Positions 16,912-25,897 of a DNA stretch of 63,417 bases are shown here, in pieces (position 1 is the first letter of the stretch; the number at the start of each line of letters is the position of its first letter). Below the pieces are notes generated by a model, which made no database searches, was not told the origin of the DNA, and was given only the letters and a program-made list of their open reading frames with translations. The stretch is taken from assembly GCF_012844305.1 (NCBI RefSeq), contig NZ_JABANE010000055.1:1-63417 (forward strand). Reading direction: 5' to 3'. The stretch is from Flammeovirga aprica JL-4. Lineage in GTDB: Bacteria; Bacteroidota; Bacteroidia; Cytophagales; Flammeovirgaceae. The translations under genes were made by a program, and so were the position numbers.

Positions 16912-17186
16912 TTTAGCTGACTATCACTATATTTCCATGAATTACATCGAAATTTCAAAAGTATTAACAGCATTAACACTTAAATAGTGCCTCGGAAGGC
17001 GTTGAAAATCAAATTTTCAGACTATAAAAATGCGATGACTATCAATGATATACCTTTAAAAATCAACCCTATAACTAGTATAGTATTCTTTGTAAAAATG
17101 GATACATCAGTAAAATTCGCATGCAAAGATACGGTTTTTATTAATCTTTCCCTCTTTATTCTCTATTAATTCACAGAAAGAAGAAA

Positions 17187-17486
17187 TTATTCACAATTAA
17201 TCTACCTCATTTACAGGATTCTACCACTTATCAACATATGAAATAGTTTTTTCATTAAGATTTTAAACTCAATACCTATTTTACACATCTTATTCACATC
17301 AAAAGTCAGAAAATGAAAAAATTTATTCAGAATTACCTCAACAGGATCAGTTATTCACAAGAAACCACCCCAAATGTTGATACTTTAAAGAAATTACAAG
17401 AAAATCATCTTTTTCACGTTCCTTTTGAAAACTTAGATATTCACAACCACAAAAAATTAAGTCTGAATAAAGAAAACTTATACACA
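17187..17486 (+). other. Candidate replication origin: cluster of DnaA-box-like sites
   Basis: Five exact matches to TTWTNCACA lie in the same orientation within 300 bp: 17187-17195, 17290-17298 and 17351-17359 (TTATTCACA), 17279-17287 (TTTTACACA) and 17478-17486 (TTATACACA). Near matches are TTATCAACA at 17228 and ATATTCACA at 17437, and a further match lies at 17909. The gene-free part (16912-17312, 401 bp) is very AT-rich. The location next to rpmH-rnpA is where many bacterial origins lie. dnaA is not in the window. The right half of the cluster overlaps the start of the NAT gene. Confidence 0.45.
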
Positions 17487-18065
17487 AAAATTATAGAACA
17501 ACGCAGAGGTGGCTTCTGCTATGAGCTAAACGGATTATTTTTTCTGCTCCTAAAAGAGCTCGGATTCGACGCCAAAATGATTTCAGCTCGCGTTTACAAT
17601 AGTACTAAAAAAGAATACGGCCCTGAGTTCGATCACTTGGCCATCCTTGTCAATCTTCCACAAGGAGAATATTTGGTGGATGTAGGATTTGGTGACTTTA
17701 CTTTACATCCTCTAAAAATTACACTTGAGGAAAAGGTAAATGATCCGTTAGGAGATTTCATTTTTGAGGAAAACCATCAAGGAAGTTTTACTTTATACAA
17801 GATAGAAGGCACCACAAAAACACCACAGTACTCTTTTACAAAAATAGCTCGTCAATTGGAAGAGTTTGAAGGAATGTGTCACTACCATCAGACGAGTCCT
17901 GATTCACATTTTACACAAAAGCGATTAATTTCTATTCCTGTGAAAAATGGTAGAATAACGATTTCTGGTGATGTATTGATAAAAACGGAAAATGGGATAG
18001 TAAGCAAGAGCACATTGGAAAACGAGGAAGCCTTTCAAGATGTATTAATGCAATATTTTAAATAA
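17313..18065 (+). CDS. Arylamine N-acetyltransferase (NAT)
   Basis: 250 residues, the usual length. The catalytic triad is visible: Cys69 in RRGGFCYELN, His108 in FDHLAILV and Asp123 in YLVDVGFGD. HVPFENLDIH near residue 35 is also typical. The enzyme transfers acetyl (or related acyl) groups from CoA to arylamines or hydrazines in the cytoplasm; its natural substrate is unknown. The start is set by MKKFIQNYL at 17313. The 5' part of the gene contains several DnaA-box-like sites. Confidence 0.93.
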   Translation: MKKFIQNYLNRISYSQETTPNVDTLKKLQENHLFHVPFENLDIHNHKKLSLNKENLYTKIIEQRRGGFCYELNGLFFLLLKELGFDAKMISARVYNSTKKEYGPEFDHLAILVNLPQGEYLVDVGFGDFTLHPLKITLEEKVNDPLGDFIFEENHQGSFTLYKIEGTTKTPQYSFTKIARQLEEFEGMCHYHQTSPDSHFTQKRLISIPVKNGRITISGDVLIKTENGIVSKSTLENEEAFQDVLMQYFK

Positions 18066-18086
18066 CGTAGTCCCATGAACCATATA

Positions 18087-18725
18087 TTATTTCTTAGAAA
18101 ATGCCACCTTCAATCCCATCAAAATAAAAACAACACCGGCACCTTTATTCATCCATTTTTTGACAGTGCTATTTCCTTGAATTTTTGATGAAAAGGTAGA
18201 GGCCAGAAAAGTCAATAATAAAAACCACAAAATGGCAATTCCGGCATATACAACTCCCAAAAGCAAGAAAGGCATTTTGTCTTCTACTGCTGAAGGAGCG
18301 ATAAACTGAGGGAAAAATGAGAGAAAGAACAGGGCAACCTTAGGGTTGAATAATGTCGTCATGATACCGCTTGTAAAATGTTTTCTTCTCTTCATTTCAA
18401 CATTCGACAATGCTACGTTATCATCCTCTGATCCTTTGGCTAGAATACTTTTAATGCCCAAATAAATAAGATATGCTGCTCCCAAGTACTTTACAATCAT
18501 AAAAGCCATAGCAGACTGCGCCAAGACCCATGAAAGCCCTACAGCAGCAAAGAAGGTATGAATAAAAACGCCTACGTTAATTCCGAATGTAGAGAACACC
18601 CCTGCAATTTTACCTTGCGTGAGTGACTTATTGATAATAAACATGGTGTCTATACCTGGAGATGCTATAAAAAGAAATGCGGTAATGATAAATGCCTCAA
18701 AGTGCACGATTCCTGTATTCATCAT
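18087..18725 (-). CDS. LysE/RhtB family amino-acid exporter
   Basis: 212 residues with about six membrane segments. The N-terminus FIITAFLFIASPGIDTMFIINKSLTQGKIAG is the family signature (SPGxxxxxxxxxxxxxGxxxG), and the mid-part has FNPKVALFFLSFFPQFI. It would export amino acids or similar small molecules across the inner membrane. Converges on the NAT gene with 21 bp between stops. ATG codons at 18725 and 18722 are equally possible starts. Confidence 0.9.
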   Translation of the reverse strand: MMNTGIVHFEAFIITAFLFIASPGIDTMFIINKSLTQGKIAGVFSTFGINVGVFIHTFFAAVGLSWVLAQSAMAFMIVKYLGAAYLIYLGIKSILAKGSEDDNVALSNVEMKRRKHFTSGIMTTLFNPKVALFFLSFFPQFIAPSAVEDKMPFLLLGVVYAGIAILWFLLLTFLASTFSSKIQGNSTVKKWMNKGAGVVFILMGLKVAFSKK

Positions 18726-18739
18726 TTTGGTTATTAGTC

Positions 18740-18795
18740 AAGTACCAGAACAAAAGAAAATGCACATTTTATATTATATTTTTTATCCTACTCTT
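18740..18795. repeat. Degenerate copy of the AGTACTAGGACAAAAG palindromic element
   Basis: The left part matches the copy at 25788 over about 35 bases with some five mismatches, including AGTAC, ACAAAAGAAAA and ACATTTTAT. The right end keeps only TCCTA. It lies just before the LysE gene in a 373-bp gene-free interval (18726-19098) that otherwise holds only the terminator at 19039. Confidence 0.45.
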
Positions 18796-19038
18796 CGTTA
18801 GATTTTTATCACGTAGCTATGGCTATGCTCTGCAAATCTGCCTTGATTAGAATAAAAAATAACAATCTAAAATTGTGGATTTCCTTTTGCCCTAGCACTT
18901 CGTTGAAAGTTTGATTGATTAACTAAATATAAATAAAAACTGGTTCAAGTCTTAAGCTGTAAGCGAGACTTAGACCTATTTTCTGTAAAAAGCCTGAAGA
19001 CTTATAGATCTACCTTATCGTTTTTTTGTAACGAGAAT

Positions 19039-19077
19039 AAAAAAAGGCCTTGATTTTATAATTAAAACCAAAGCCTT
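19039..19077 (-). terminator. Terminator after the kinase at 19099-19713
   Basis: On the minus strand AAGGC (19077-19073) and GCCTT (19048-19044) close a long AT-rich stem, followed by seven T residues. Confidence 0.7.
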
Positions 19078-19098
19078 CTTCAAAAATATTTTCTAGAT

Positions 19099-19713
19099 CT
19101 ACTTTTCTACGCTCAACATATTGTCAATCTTATCCACAATGCTGTAGAAATCTGCATTCTCTTCTACAAAATCGTGTTCTGACATTTTGATTCTTAAAAG
19201 CGGTCCTTCATAAGCATCAATCCATTCGTTATAAAGCTTATTGAGGTTACTCAAATACTCTTCCGGAATAGTTTGTTCATAGCTTCTACCTCTTTTCTGA
19301 ATCTGAGTTTTCAAGCGATCCAAGTCAGTATCTAAATAGATTAATAGATCAGGCTTTGGCAACTGGGAGGATAGGGAGGAAAATAATTTCCAATACGATT
19401 CAAAATCCCTGTCGTCCATTTGTCCTGACACATGCAAATTTTTAGCAAAGATATGAGCGTTTTCATCAAAAGAACGATCTTGAATAATAGGCTTACCTGA
19501 AGCATTAATATCCAACATCTGCTGAAAACTGTTATCTAAAAATCTCACCTGAGCATGAAAAGCCCAACGCTTCATGTCCTGATAAAAATCTTCTAGATAA
19601 GGATTATCTGCAGTACTCTCAAACTCCGCTTTCCATCCAAAATGTTCAGAAAGCATTTTTGTTAGAGTAGTTTTCCCTGACCCAATATTCCCTGCTATCG
19701 CTACGTATTGCAT
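19099..19713 (-). CDS. Deoxynucleoside kinase, paralogue A
   Basis: 204 residues. P-loop GNIGSGKT at 8-15, the substrate-site DRS motif in IQDRSFDENAHIFA, and the arginine-rich lid RGRSYEQTIPEEYL show a dNK/deoxyguanosine kinase-type enzyme that phosphorylates deoxynucleosides with ATP for salvage. The residues after DRS (FDEN) differ from the more usual IYED of paralogue B, hinting at different substrate choice. It is the last of three tandem kinase genes, separated from B by a terminator, so it probably has its own promoter. Confidence 0.88.
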   Translation of the reverse strand: MQYVAIAGNIGSGKTTLTKMLSEHFGWKAEFESTADNPYLEDFYQDMKRWAFHAQVRFLDNSFQQMLDINASGKPIIQDRSFDENAHIFAKNLHVSGQMDDRDFESYWKLFSSLSSQLPKPDLLIYLDTDLDRLKTQIQKRGRSYEQTIPEEYLSNLNKLYNEWIDAYEGPLLRIKMSEHDFVEENADFYSIVDKIDNMLSVEK

Positions 19714-19765
19714 ATTTTTTTGATACTAAATGGGGTAGTTTAATAGAATTGATTGATTTTTGGAC

Positions 19766-19802
19766 AAACAAAAAGTGTCTGTTACTGAAATAACAAACAC
19801 TT
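19766..19802 (-). terminator. Terminator after the kinase at 19824-20447
   Basis: AAGTGTCTGTTA (19773-19784) pairs with TAACAAACACTT (19791-19802), one mismatch; on the minus strand it runs into TTTTTG. It separates kinase paralogues B and A. Confidence 0.65.
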
Positions 19803-19823
19803 CTTATTTATTATCTCTTTAGA

Positions 19824-20447
19824 TTAAACGCGCGCTTTTGCCGCTTGTAACTCCGCATCGATGTTGGCCACAATCTGATCAAAGTGCGCCTCATTTTCCA
19901 CAAAGTCTAAATCTTCCATTTCAATGACAAGTAATTTGCCTTTGTCATAGTTTGAAATCCACTCTTCATAGAATTCATTCAAACCTGTCAAATAAGCTCT
20001 TGAAATACTTTGTTCGTACTCTCTACCACGCTTTCTGATATGATCCAGCAATTGCGGTACACTTGTTCTCAAGTAAATCAAAAGATCTGGAGCTGGAGCA
20101 TGGTCCGCTACAGATGAAAATACATTTTGGAAGACTTCGTTATCACGGTCGGAAAGTTGTCCATCTTGATTTAATTGACGAGCGAAGATATGAGCATCCT
20201 CATAGATCGATCTGTCTTGAATGATAGGAGTATGTGTTTTAGATACTTCCATCACCTGACGAAAACGGCTGTTCAAGAAATAGATTTGTAAAGGGAACGC
20301 CCATCTAGACATATCACCATAAAAATCTTCTAAGTAAGGATTGTCGTCCGCACTTTCATATCTTGGTTCCCAACCAAAGTGTTCAGCAAGTTTACCTGTT
20401 AAAGTTGTTTTGCCACTACCGATGTTTCCGGCTATCGCTATATACAT
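19824..20447 (-). CDS. Deoxynucleoside kinase, paralogue B
   Basis: 207 residues. P-loop GNIGSGKT near residue 8, QDRSIYEDAHIFA and lid RKRGREYEQSISRAYL are all typical of the dNK family. It is the paralogue closest to the usual Bacteroidota enzyme by the DRSIYED motif. It lies 43 bp after paralogue C without a terminator between, so C and B are likely cotranscribed. The product of salvage would feed the dNTP pool. Confidence 0.88.
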   Translation of the reverse strand: MYIAIAGNIGSGKTTLTGKLAEHFGWEPRYESADDNPYLEDFYGDMSRWAFPLQIYFLNSRFRQVMEVSKTHTPIIQDRSIYEDAHIFARQLNQDGQLSDRDNEVFQNVFSSVADHAPAPDLLIYLRTSVPQLLDHIRKRGREYEQSISRAYLTGLNEFYEEWISNYDKGKLLVIEMEDLDFVENEAHFDQIVANIDAELQAAKARV

Positions 20448-20490
20448 ACGATAAAAATATTTTCAGATTAAGATTAATAACAAAAGAGGA

Positions 20491-21120
20491 TTAGACTGTA
20501 GCGCCTACATTTTTACGGATACGCATAGCTGATTCAATAGCTGATGCGATTCTCTCGAAATCATTAGGGTTATTGACAATATCTACATCATTGACATCTA
20601 CCACTAACAAACCGCCTTTCTCATAATTGGAAATCCACTCCTCGTACAACTCGTTCAAGTTTAACAAGTACTCGTCAGGAATAGTTTTTTCATAATCTCT
20701 ACCTCTCTTCTCAATGTTTGATTTTAATTTTTCAAGATCGGCTCTTAAATAAATCAACAAATGTGGAGGTGTAGCTTTTGCTTCATATAGTTTCGATAAA
20801 GCAGAATAGTTTTCAAAATCGCGTTGATGCATCATTCCAGAACGGCGCAGGTTTTCTGTAAACACATACGTTCCTTCATATAAACTACGATCCTGAATTA
20901 CCGGATTATCAACAGTAGCGTCTTGAACTTGCTCAAATCTATGGTTCAGGAAGTAGGTTTGTAAGTGAAATGCCCACTTCTCCATGTCCTCATAAAAATC
21001 CTCTAAGTAAGGATTGTTGCTTGTACTTTCAAACAAAGCTCTCCATCCAAAACGCTCTGATAGTAAACGTGTTAAAGTGGTTTTACCACATCCGATATTT
21101 CCGGCTATTGCAATATACAT
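20491..21120 (-). CDS. Deoxynucleoside kinase, paralogue C
   Basis: 209 residues from ATG 21120, where MYIAIAGNIGCGKTTL begins exactly as in the two paralogues; the frame is open to 21183 but the extra residues have no counterpart. P-loop GNIGCGKT carries Cys instead of Ser, and the substrate motif reads QDRSLYEGTYVFT with Gly for the usual Asp. These changes suggest a shifted specificity. First gene of the kinase cluster; a -7 box at 21181-21188 suits its transcription. Confidence 0.88.
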   Translation of the reverse strand: MYIAIAGNIGCGKTTLTRLLSERFGWRALFESTSNNPYLEDFYEDMEKWAFHLQTYFLNHRFEQVQDATVDNPVIQDRSLYEGTYVFTENLRRSGMMHQRDFENYSALSKLYEAKATPPHLLIYLRADLEKLKSNIEKRGRDYEKTIPDEYLLNLNELYEEWISNYEKGGLLVVDVNDVDIVNNPNDFERIASAIESAMRIRKNVGATV

Positions 21121-21180
21121 GAAAATTGATTTCTGAAGTAATTGAAGTTTAACTTGCCAATTGACATTAGCGAAGTCCTG

Positions 21181-21188
21181 CAAATATA
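21181..21188 (-). promoter_or_regulatory. Likely -7 box of the kinase operon
   Basis: TATATTTG on the minus strand, 61 bp before the start of paralogue C. No clear -33 element. Confidence 0.4.
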
Positions 21189-21346
21189 TAGTTTTTATAA
21201 TCGCTTCTTTACTTAAAAGTAGAGAAAGACTGTTAATAAGCTTTTGAACAAATATTAACGGCTGATTATCAATATAATATTAAGTAATAATATAAATATT
21301 ATCTAGTATTTTGAGTTTGAATCCACTGATTCCCTTTTAGTTATCA

Positions 21347-21625
21347 TTATTTAAAAAGAGCGTACAACAGCACGAATATTCCCACCATCACTGCAGCTCT
21401 GATAATGATTGGTTTTCTTTCAGTAGATCGGCTTCTTTCTCTTGAAAACGAGATACTCCTTCTGACACCTTCGGCACTTTCTTCGCTTTTCTCCTCTGAT
21501 TGACCGTATTTTTCATACAGCGCCTTTATTCTGGCATCTCTTTCTTCTTTTTCTGCATCATAGTAACGTGGTGTAAAATCAAACGTTCTGTGTTGCAACA
21601 ACTTAAAAAATGCTCCTCTTTTCAT
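21347..21625 (-). CDS. Small C-terminally anchored membrane protein, unknown
   Basis: 92 residues: a charged, soluble N-terminal part (YYDAEKEERDARIKALYEKYG, then a Ser/Arg/Glu-rich linker) and one C-terminal membrane segment IIIRAAVMVGIFVLLYALF. This is a tail-anchored layout with the bulk in the cytoplasm. No family is recognised. It lies upstream of the kinase genes on the same strand but 226 bp away, so it is probably an independent unit. Confidence 0.65.
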   Translation of the reverse strand: MKRGAFFKLLQHRTFDFTPRYYDAEKEERDARIKALYEKYGQSEEKSEESAEGVRRSISFSRERSRSTERKPIIIRAAVMVGIFVLLYALFK

Positions 21626-22046
21626 TCTTATCTTTATTTATGGATAATTTACCACATTTTCGGCACCTTGACAAAAAAATCAGACAGCACCTATAAACAA
21701 AAATACATAATCTTATTCTTATTTAATTGATTGATTTTATTTTGTTTAGATAGAAATGTGCTCTGTTTTATTTTTTTATGAGGATGATACATGACTAAAA
21801 TTTTATCATTCGCTCATTTTATAGAACTATTGATGACATTTTGACAATAATCCCTGCTATTCCCTCTTGATTTTTAATAGAAACACAATAAAATTCCATC
21901 AATTATTCACCTGATTATACTTTAATATAAAAAGTGTTCCCCTTATACGTTTTTATTTTATCCATGAACTTTTATTTTTGTGTGGGAATTTTTACGAAAT
22001 TGCCGCTCAAACAGAAAACGAAAAATTATATTATAACATTTTAATT
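21626..22046. other. Intergenic region upstream of lpdA, with -7 box
   Basis: 421 bp between divergent genes. TATTTTTG at 21973-21980 is a perfect TAnnTTTG box that would give lpdA a leader of about 60 bases. The remainder is AT-rich with no repeat or RNA gene that I can see. Confidence 0.45.
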
Positions 22047-23453
22047 ATGTCAGCAACAAAATTTGACCTGATCGTCATCGGTAGTGGACCCGGTGGATAT
22101 GTGGCAGCAATCCGCGCTTCTCAACTAGGTAAGAAAGTAGCCGTAGTAGAGAAAGCAGAAGTAGGCGGTATCTGCTTGAACTGGGGATGTATCCCTACAA
22201 AAGCCCTTTTGAAAAGTGGTCAGGTATTCCAATACATTAACCATGCAAAAGACTATGGTATTAATGTAGCAGGTGAAGCTGAAGCTGATTTCTCAGCAAT
22301 GGTACAAAGAAGCCGTGGCGTAGCCGCTGGTATGAGTAAAGGTGTTGAGTTCTTGATCAAGAAAAACAAAATTGAAAAACTTTTAGGTTTCGGTAAATTA
22401 GTGGGACCTAAACAAGTTGAAGTAACTGACGCTGATGGTAACGCTACAGTTTATGACGCTGAGAGCATCATCCTTGCTACTGGTGGTAGAGCGAAAGAAC
22501 TTCCTCATATCAAAATTGATGGCGAAAAAGTAATCGGATACCGTCAAGCAATGACTTTACCTGAGCAACCTAAGAAAATGGTTGTAATGGGTTCTGGTGC
22601 TATCGGTGTTGAGTTTGCTTATTTCTATAACTCAATCGGTACTGAAGTAACTGTAGTTGAATACTTACCTCGTATCGTACCTAACGAAGATGCTGACGTT
22701 TCTAAAGAATTAGAGCGTAACTTCAAAAAGCAAGGCATCAACGTAATGACTAACGCTGCTGTTCAAACTGTGGACACTTCTGGCGATGGCTGTGTAGTTA
22801 AAATCACTGACAACAAAAAAGGTAAAGAAACTACTATCGAGTGTGACGTAGTTCTTTCAGCTGTCGGTGTAGAGACTAACCTTGAAGGTATCGGTTTAGA
22901 AGAAGTTGGTGTTGCTCATGACAAGGGTAAAGTTTTAGTAAACGATTACTACCAAACTAACATCCCTTCTGTATATGCAATTGGTGACATCGTGAAAGGA
23001 CCTGCTTTAGCGCACGTTGCTTCTCACGAAGGTATTATCTGTGTTGAGAAAATCGCAGGTTTAACTCCAGAGCCAATGAACTACGGTAACATCCCAGGTT
23101 GTACTTACACTGTTCCTGAAGTAGCATCAGTTGGTATGACTGAAGAGCAAGCAAAAGAAGCTGGTTATGAAATCAAAGTGGGTAAATTCCCATTCTCTGC
23201 GTCAGGTAAAGCATCTGCAGCAGGTCATAAAGAAGGTTTCGTTAAAGTAATCTTTGATGCGAAATATGGTGAGTGGTTAGGTTGCCATATGATCGGTTCA
23301 AACGTAACTGAAATGATCGCTGAAGCGGTTGTTGCTCGTAAATTAGAAGTAACTGGTCACGAAATCATCACTGCGGTTCACCCTCACCCAACATTATCGG
23401 AAGCGGTAATGGAGGCTGCTGCCTTAGCGTATGATGAGTGTATCCACTTATAA
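22047..23453 (+). CDS. lpdA: Dihydrolipoyl dehydrogenase (E3)
   Basis: 468 residues from ATG 22047 (MSATKFDLIVIGSGPGGY). An upstream TTG would add 23 residues with no match to the family and would overlap the -7 box. FAD-binding GSGPGGY, redox-active disulphide GGICLNWGCIPTK, NAD-binding GSGAIGVEFA and the catalytic His-Glu region HPHPTLSEAV are all intact. It reoxidises dihydrolipoamide in 2-oxoacid dehydrogenase and glycine-cleavage complexes. It stands alone, away from E1/E2 genes. Codon use is more biased than in neighbours, as expected for a highly expressed gene. Confidence 0.95.
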   Translation: MSATKFDLIVIGSGPGGYVAAIRASQLGKKVAVVEKAEVGGICLNWGCIPTKALLKSGQVFQYINHAKDYGINVAGEAEADFSAMVQRSRGVAAGMSKGVEFLIKKNKIEKLLGFGKLVGPKQVEVTDADGNATVYDAESIILATGGRAKELPHIKIDGEKVIGYRQAMTLPEQPKKMVVMGSGAIGVEFAYFYNSIGTEVTVVEYLPRIVPNEDADVSKELERNFKKQGINVMTNAAVQTVDTSGDGCVVKITDNKKGKETTIECDVVLSAVGVETNLEGIGLEEVGVAHDKGKVLVNDYYQTNIPSVYAIGDIVKGPALAHVASHEGIICVEKIAGLTPEPMNYGNIPGCTYTVPEVASVGMTEEQAKEAGYEIKVGKFPFSASGKASAAGHKEGFVKVIFDAKYGEWLGCHMIGSNVTEMIAEAVVARKLEVTGHEIITAVHPHPTLSEAVMEAAALAYDECIHL

Positions 23454-23486
23454 GATATATTCTTGACCTCTGACGGTCAACCTTTT

Positions 23487-23521
23487 AAAGCCATCAGGAA
23501 CGAAAGTTTTTGGTGGCTTTT
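23487..23521 (+). terminator. Terminator after lpdA
   Basis: AAAGCCA (23487-23493) pairs with TGGCTTT (23514-23520), followed by a short T-rich tract. A second small hairpin TTGACC-TCTGAC-GGTCAA precedes it at 23463-23480. The rest of the gene-free stretch to 23768 shows nothing further. Confidence 0.55.
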
Positions 23522-23768
23522 CTTGTGTTTATAGAAAAAAACTTTCAACTTAGATGGAGCTGATGTTTTTTTATAGAAAATGATTATGGCTATAAATTTA
23601 CCCTATAACCACCCAAAACCACATTTCAGATCACATTTGCTAGAAATAAAACCTTTAAGTTAAAACAGAATCTCACGGTATTTCTTACATAAAGCACGCT
23701 TAACCCCAATGAACTATTTGAGCTTTGAAACTCTTTATGAAGCATACCATTAATAATTGAACCGTATC

Positions 23769-24215
23769 ATGAAAACACTATCACTATCTATTATCTTCAT
23801 CACGTTTTTTTCAATCTTTAGTGCACAAGCACAAAATCACATTGCACAAGAGGCGTTTGATGTTTACTGGAACTCTCTAGCTGAAGATAACAACATTTAC
23901 TCTCAAGAAAGAATTGAGAAGGAAAAACTGGAAGTTCAAAAAGTCAGAAAACTGATTCAGGAAAGTATTAAAAAGGAACTGCAAGAAGTAAAAGAATTAA
24001 GCGGAGACCTTGTGACTAATTTTGCTGTCATAGAAGATCATCTTCATCAGGAATTTGAAAAACTGGGACTTTCTTACACGCATTTTGAAAAAAGTGGGCA
24101 TAAAAGTGCTATTGCCATGGAAAACTGGGTTGACAACCATACAACCGTGATCCTGAAGCATAAATTATCGCATGCAGAGCAGGAAATCAACACTTTTTAT
24201 GATAGAAATCATTAG
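23769..24215 (+). CDS. Small exported helical protein, unknown
   Basis: 148 residues from ATG 23769, where the signal peptide MKTLSLSIIFITFFSIFSAQAQ starts; a TTG four codons upstream is less likely. The mature part is charged and helical, with a coiled-coil-like stretch (SQERIEKEKLEVQKVRKLIQ). No family recognised. It is followed at 89 bp by a porin-like gene that has its own promoter. Confidence 0.6.
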   Translation: MKTLSLSIIFITFFSIFSAQAQNHIAQEAFDVYWNSLAEDNNIYSQERIEKEKLEVQKVRKLIQESIKKELQEVKELSGDLVTNFAVIEDHLHQEFEKLGLSYTHFEKSGHKSAIAMENWVDNHTTVILKHKLSHAEQEINTFYDRNH

Positions 24216-24267
24216 AATAAAAGCATAGATAGGGATTCTTCACCTTTTTTATCATTCTGCTGTGGAA

Positions 24268-24275
24268 TATCTTTG
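24268..24275 (+). promoter_or_regulatory. Likely -7 box of the porin-like gene
   Basis: TATCTTTG, a perfect TAnnTTTG followed by CACG, 28 bp before the ATG at 24304. The transcript leader would be about 20 bases. Confidence 0.5.
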
Positions 24276-24303
24276 CACGAATGTTTATGAACTCTATCTT
24301 AAA

Positions 24304-25761
24304 ATGAAAAGAATTTTATCCACGCTATTGTTAACTTTTGTCTCATTATCAATATTTGCACAATCTGAACAAGAGGAAACTACAGCTCCAGCCGTTGAAA
24401 AAACGTCTTATGAAAAATCCGTTGATGTTTTCAAAAGAGGGCTGCGACTGGATCTTAACAAAGAAAAAACCTCTTATTTCAAAACAATAATTGGTATTCA
24501 GGCATGGTGGAGAGCTGGGGAAACAAACCCTGGTACTACAAATGCGTTGACTGGAGATGCAATCTCCAACTATAGTGACTTTTCAATGCGTCGTATCAGA
24601 ACAATGTTCTATGCTAATATTGAAAATAAATATTTACTATTTGCCCACATTGGTGCAACTAGTAATGCTACCAATTCAAGCATTACAAACAATGTTTATG
24701 TACACGATTTCCAAGGTCAGCTGAAAATTGCTGAGAAAAATTATATTGGTGCTGGTATTCACTTCTGGCAAGGTTTAGCCCGTCTTTCACGTGTGGGATC
24801 TAACAACTATCTTACTGTAGATCACCCTTACTTCAACTATCCTGAAGTAAACCGTACAGATGCTATTGTAAGACAAATGGGTGTTTTTGCTAGAGGTAAT
24901 GTTTTAGAAAAACTTGGTTATCAAGTATCCATCAACCAAGCTATTATGGGCACTGCTCCTGTTTCTGCTCCAACTGTAGGTGGACACCCTATGTCAAAAA
25001 GTGAGCTGGAAGCCGCTTACAATAACGGTGAAGCAGGTGCTACTATCGGCAGCACTTACTTATTAAAGCAAAATAATTACAATTATAACGGTTATTTATA
25101 CTGGCAATTCTGGGATGTTGAAGCACAATCTGTTTCTGGTGCAAGCCAAATGAACTACTTTGGTCAGAAAAGAGTATTCAACATTGGCGCTGGTTTTCAA
25201 TACCAGCCAGGTGGTACAGGTACTTACAAAGAAGATGTAAATGGCAACATGTACATTCAAGAAAATGATATCACTAAATTAGCTGTTGACGTTTTCTTAA
25301 GCACTCCTCTTGGACACAGCGGTGGTGGATTCACTGGTTATGCAGTGTATTATAACTACCAATATGGAAGCAACTATTTAAGAACTCTACATGTAATGGG
25401 TGGTTTTGCTGGAACGGATCCTAATGTTCCTTCATCACCTCAAGGTCCTGGTTTCTCTCAATACTCTCATGGTACAGGTCATATGTTCCATACAGAATTA
25501 GGTTATACATTACCAAAGACCATTTATAATTCAGAGAAAAAAATTCAGCCTTATGTTGCTGTTTCATACAAAAATCTTGAAGGTTTAGATGAAGCTTCGT
25601 TCCAAAGTGATTGTGGTGTAAACTGGGCTATTATTGGTCAAAACGTAAAAATGACAGCCGCTTACCAATTGCGTCCTGTTTATATGATCAATGATCTAGG
25701 AAAAAATGTTGTTGACCATCATGCTGGATTGTTCGTAGCACAACTACAACTTCGTATCTGA
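24304..25761 (+). CDS. Porin-like outer-membrane protein
   Basis: 485 residues from ATG 24304 with signal peptide MKRILSTLLLTFVSLSIFAQ; the frame opens at 24262 but that extension covers the promoter. The mature protein is rich in Tyr, Asn, Gly and alternating strands (YLLFAHIGATSNATNSSI, YNYNGYLYWQFW) and ends LFVAQLQLRI, as expected for a large beta-barrel. The layout resembles the phosphate-selective-porin-like proteins of Bacteroidota, but no specific ligand can be given. Confidence 0.7.
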   Translation: MKRILSTLLLTFVSLSIFAQSEQEETTAPAVEKTSYEKSVDVFKRGLRLDLNKEKTSYFKTIIGIQAWWRAGETNPGTTNALTGDAISNYSDFSMRRIRTMFYANIENKYLLFAHIGATSNATNSSITNNVYVHDFQGQLKIAEKNYIGAGIHFWQGLARLSRVGSNNYLTVDHPYFNYPEVNRTDAIVRQMGVFARGNVLEKLGYQVSINQAIMGTAPVSAPTVGGHPMSKSELEAAYNNGEAGATIGSTYLLKQNNYNYNGYLYWQFWDVEAQSVSGASQMNYFGQKRVFNIGAGFQYQPGGTGTYKEDVNGNMYIQENDITKLAVDVFLSTPLGHSGGGFTGYAVYYNYQYGSNYLRTLHVMGGFAGTDPNVPSSPQGPGFSQYSHGTGHMFHTELGYTLPKTIYNSEKKIQPYVAVSYKNLEGLDEASFQSDCGVNWAIIGQNVKMTAAYQLRPVYMINDLGKNVVDHHAGLFVAQLQLRI

Positions 25762-25787
25762 TACGTTAGGGAAAAGAAATATTTTAG

Positions 25788-25841
25788 TACTAGGACAAAA
25801 GAAAACGGACATTTTATCTTACCTTTTCTTCTGTCCTAGTA
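25788..25841. repeat. AGTACTAGGACAAAAG palindromic element, short form
   Basis: 18-bp arms TACTAGGACAAAAGAAAA (25788-25805) and TTTTCTTCTGTCCTAGTA (25824-25841) with one mismatch and an 18-base loop. It lies between converging genes and may also act as a bidirectional terminator. Copies with related ends lie at 18740, 32647 and 54903. Confidence 0.65.
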
Positions 25842-25897
25842 TTTAATTAGGAGTGAAGATGAATAACACTATTACATCTTCACTCCTTTTTTTGAGT

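Noticed and set aside
16987..17169. A 60-codon frame upstream of the NAT gene
   Set aside because: GTG start, no family-like features, low-complexity AT-rich composition and position inside the candidate origin; chance frame is likelier.
21900..21912. TTATTCACC as a further DnaA box near lpdA
   Set aside because: Last base differs from the consensus and the site is isolated.
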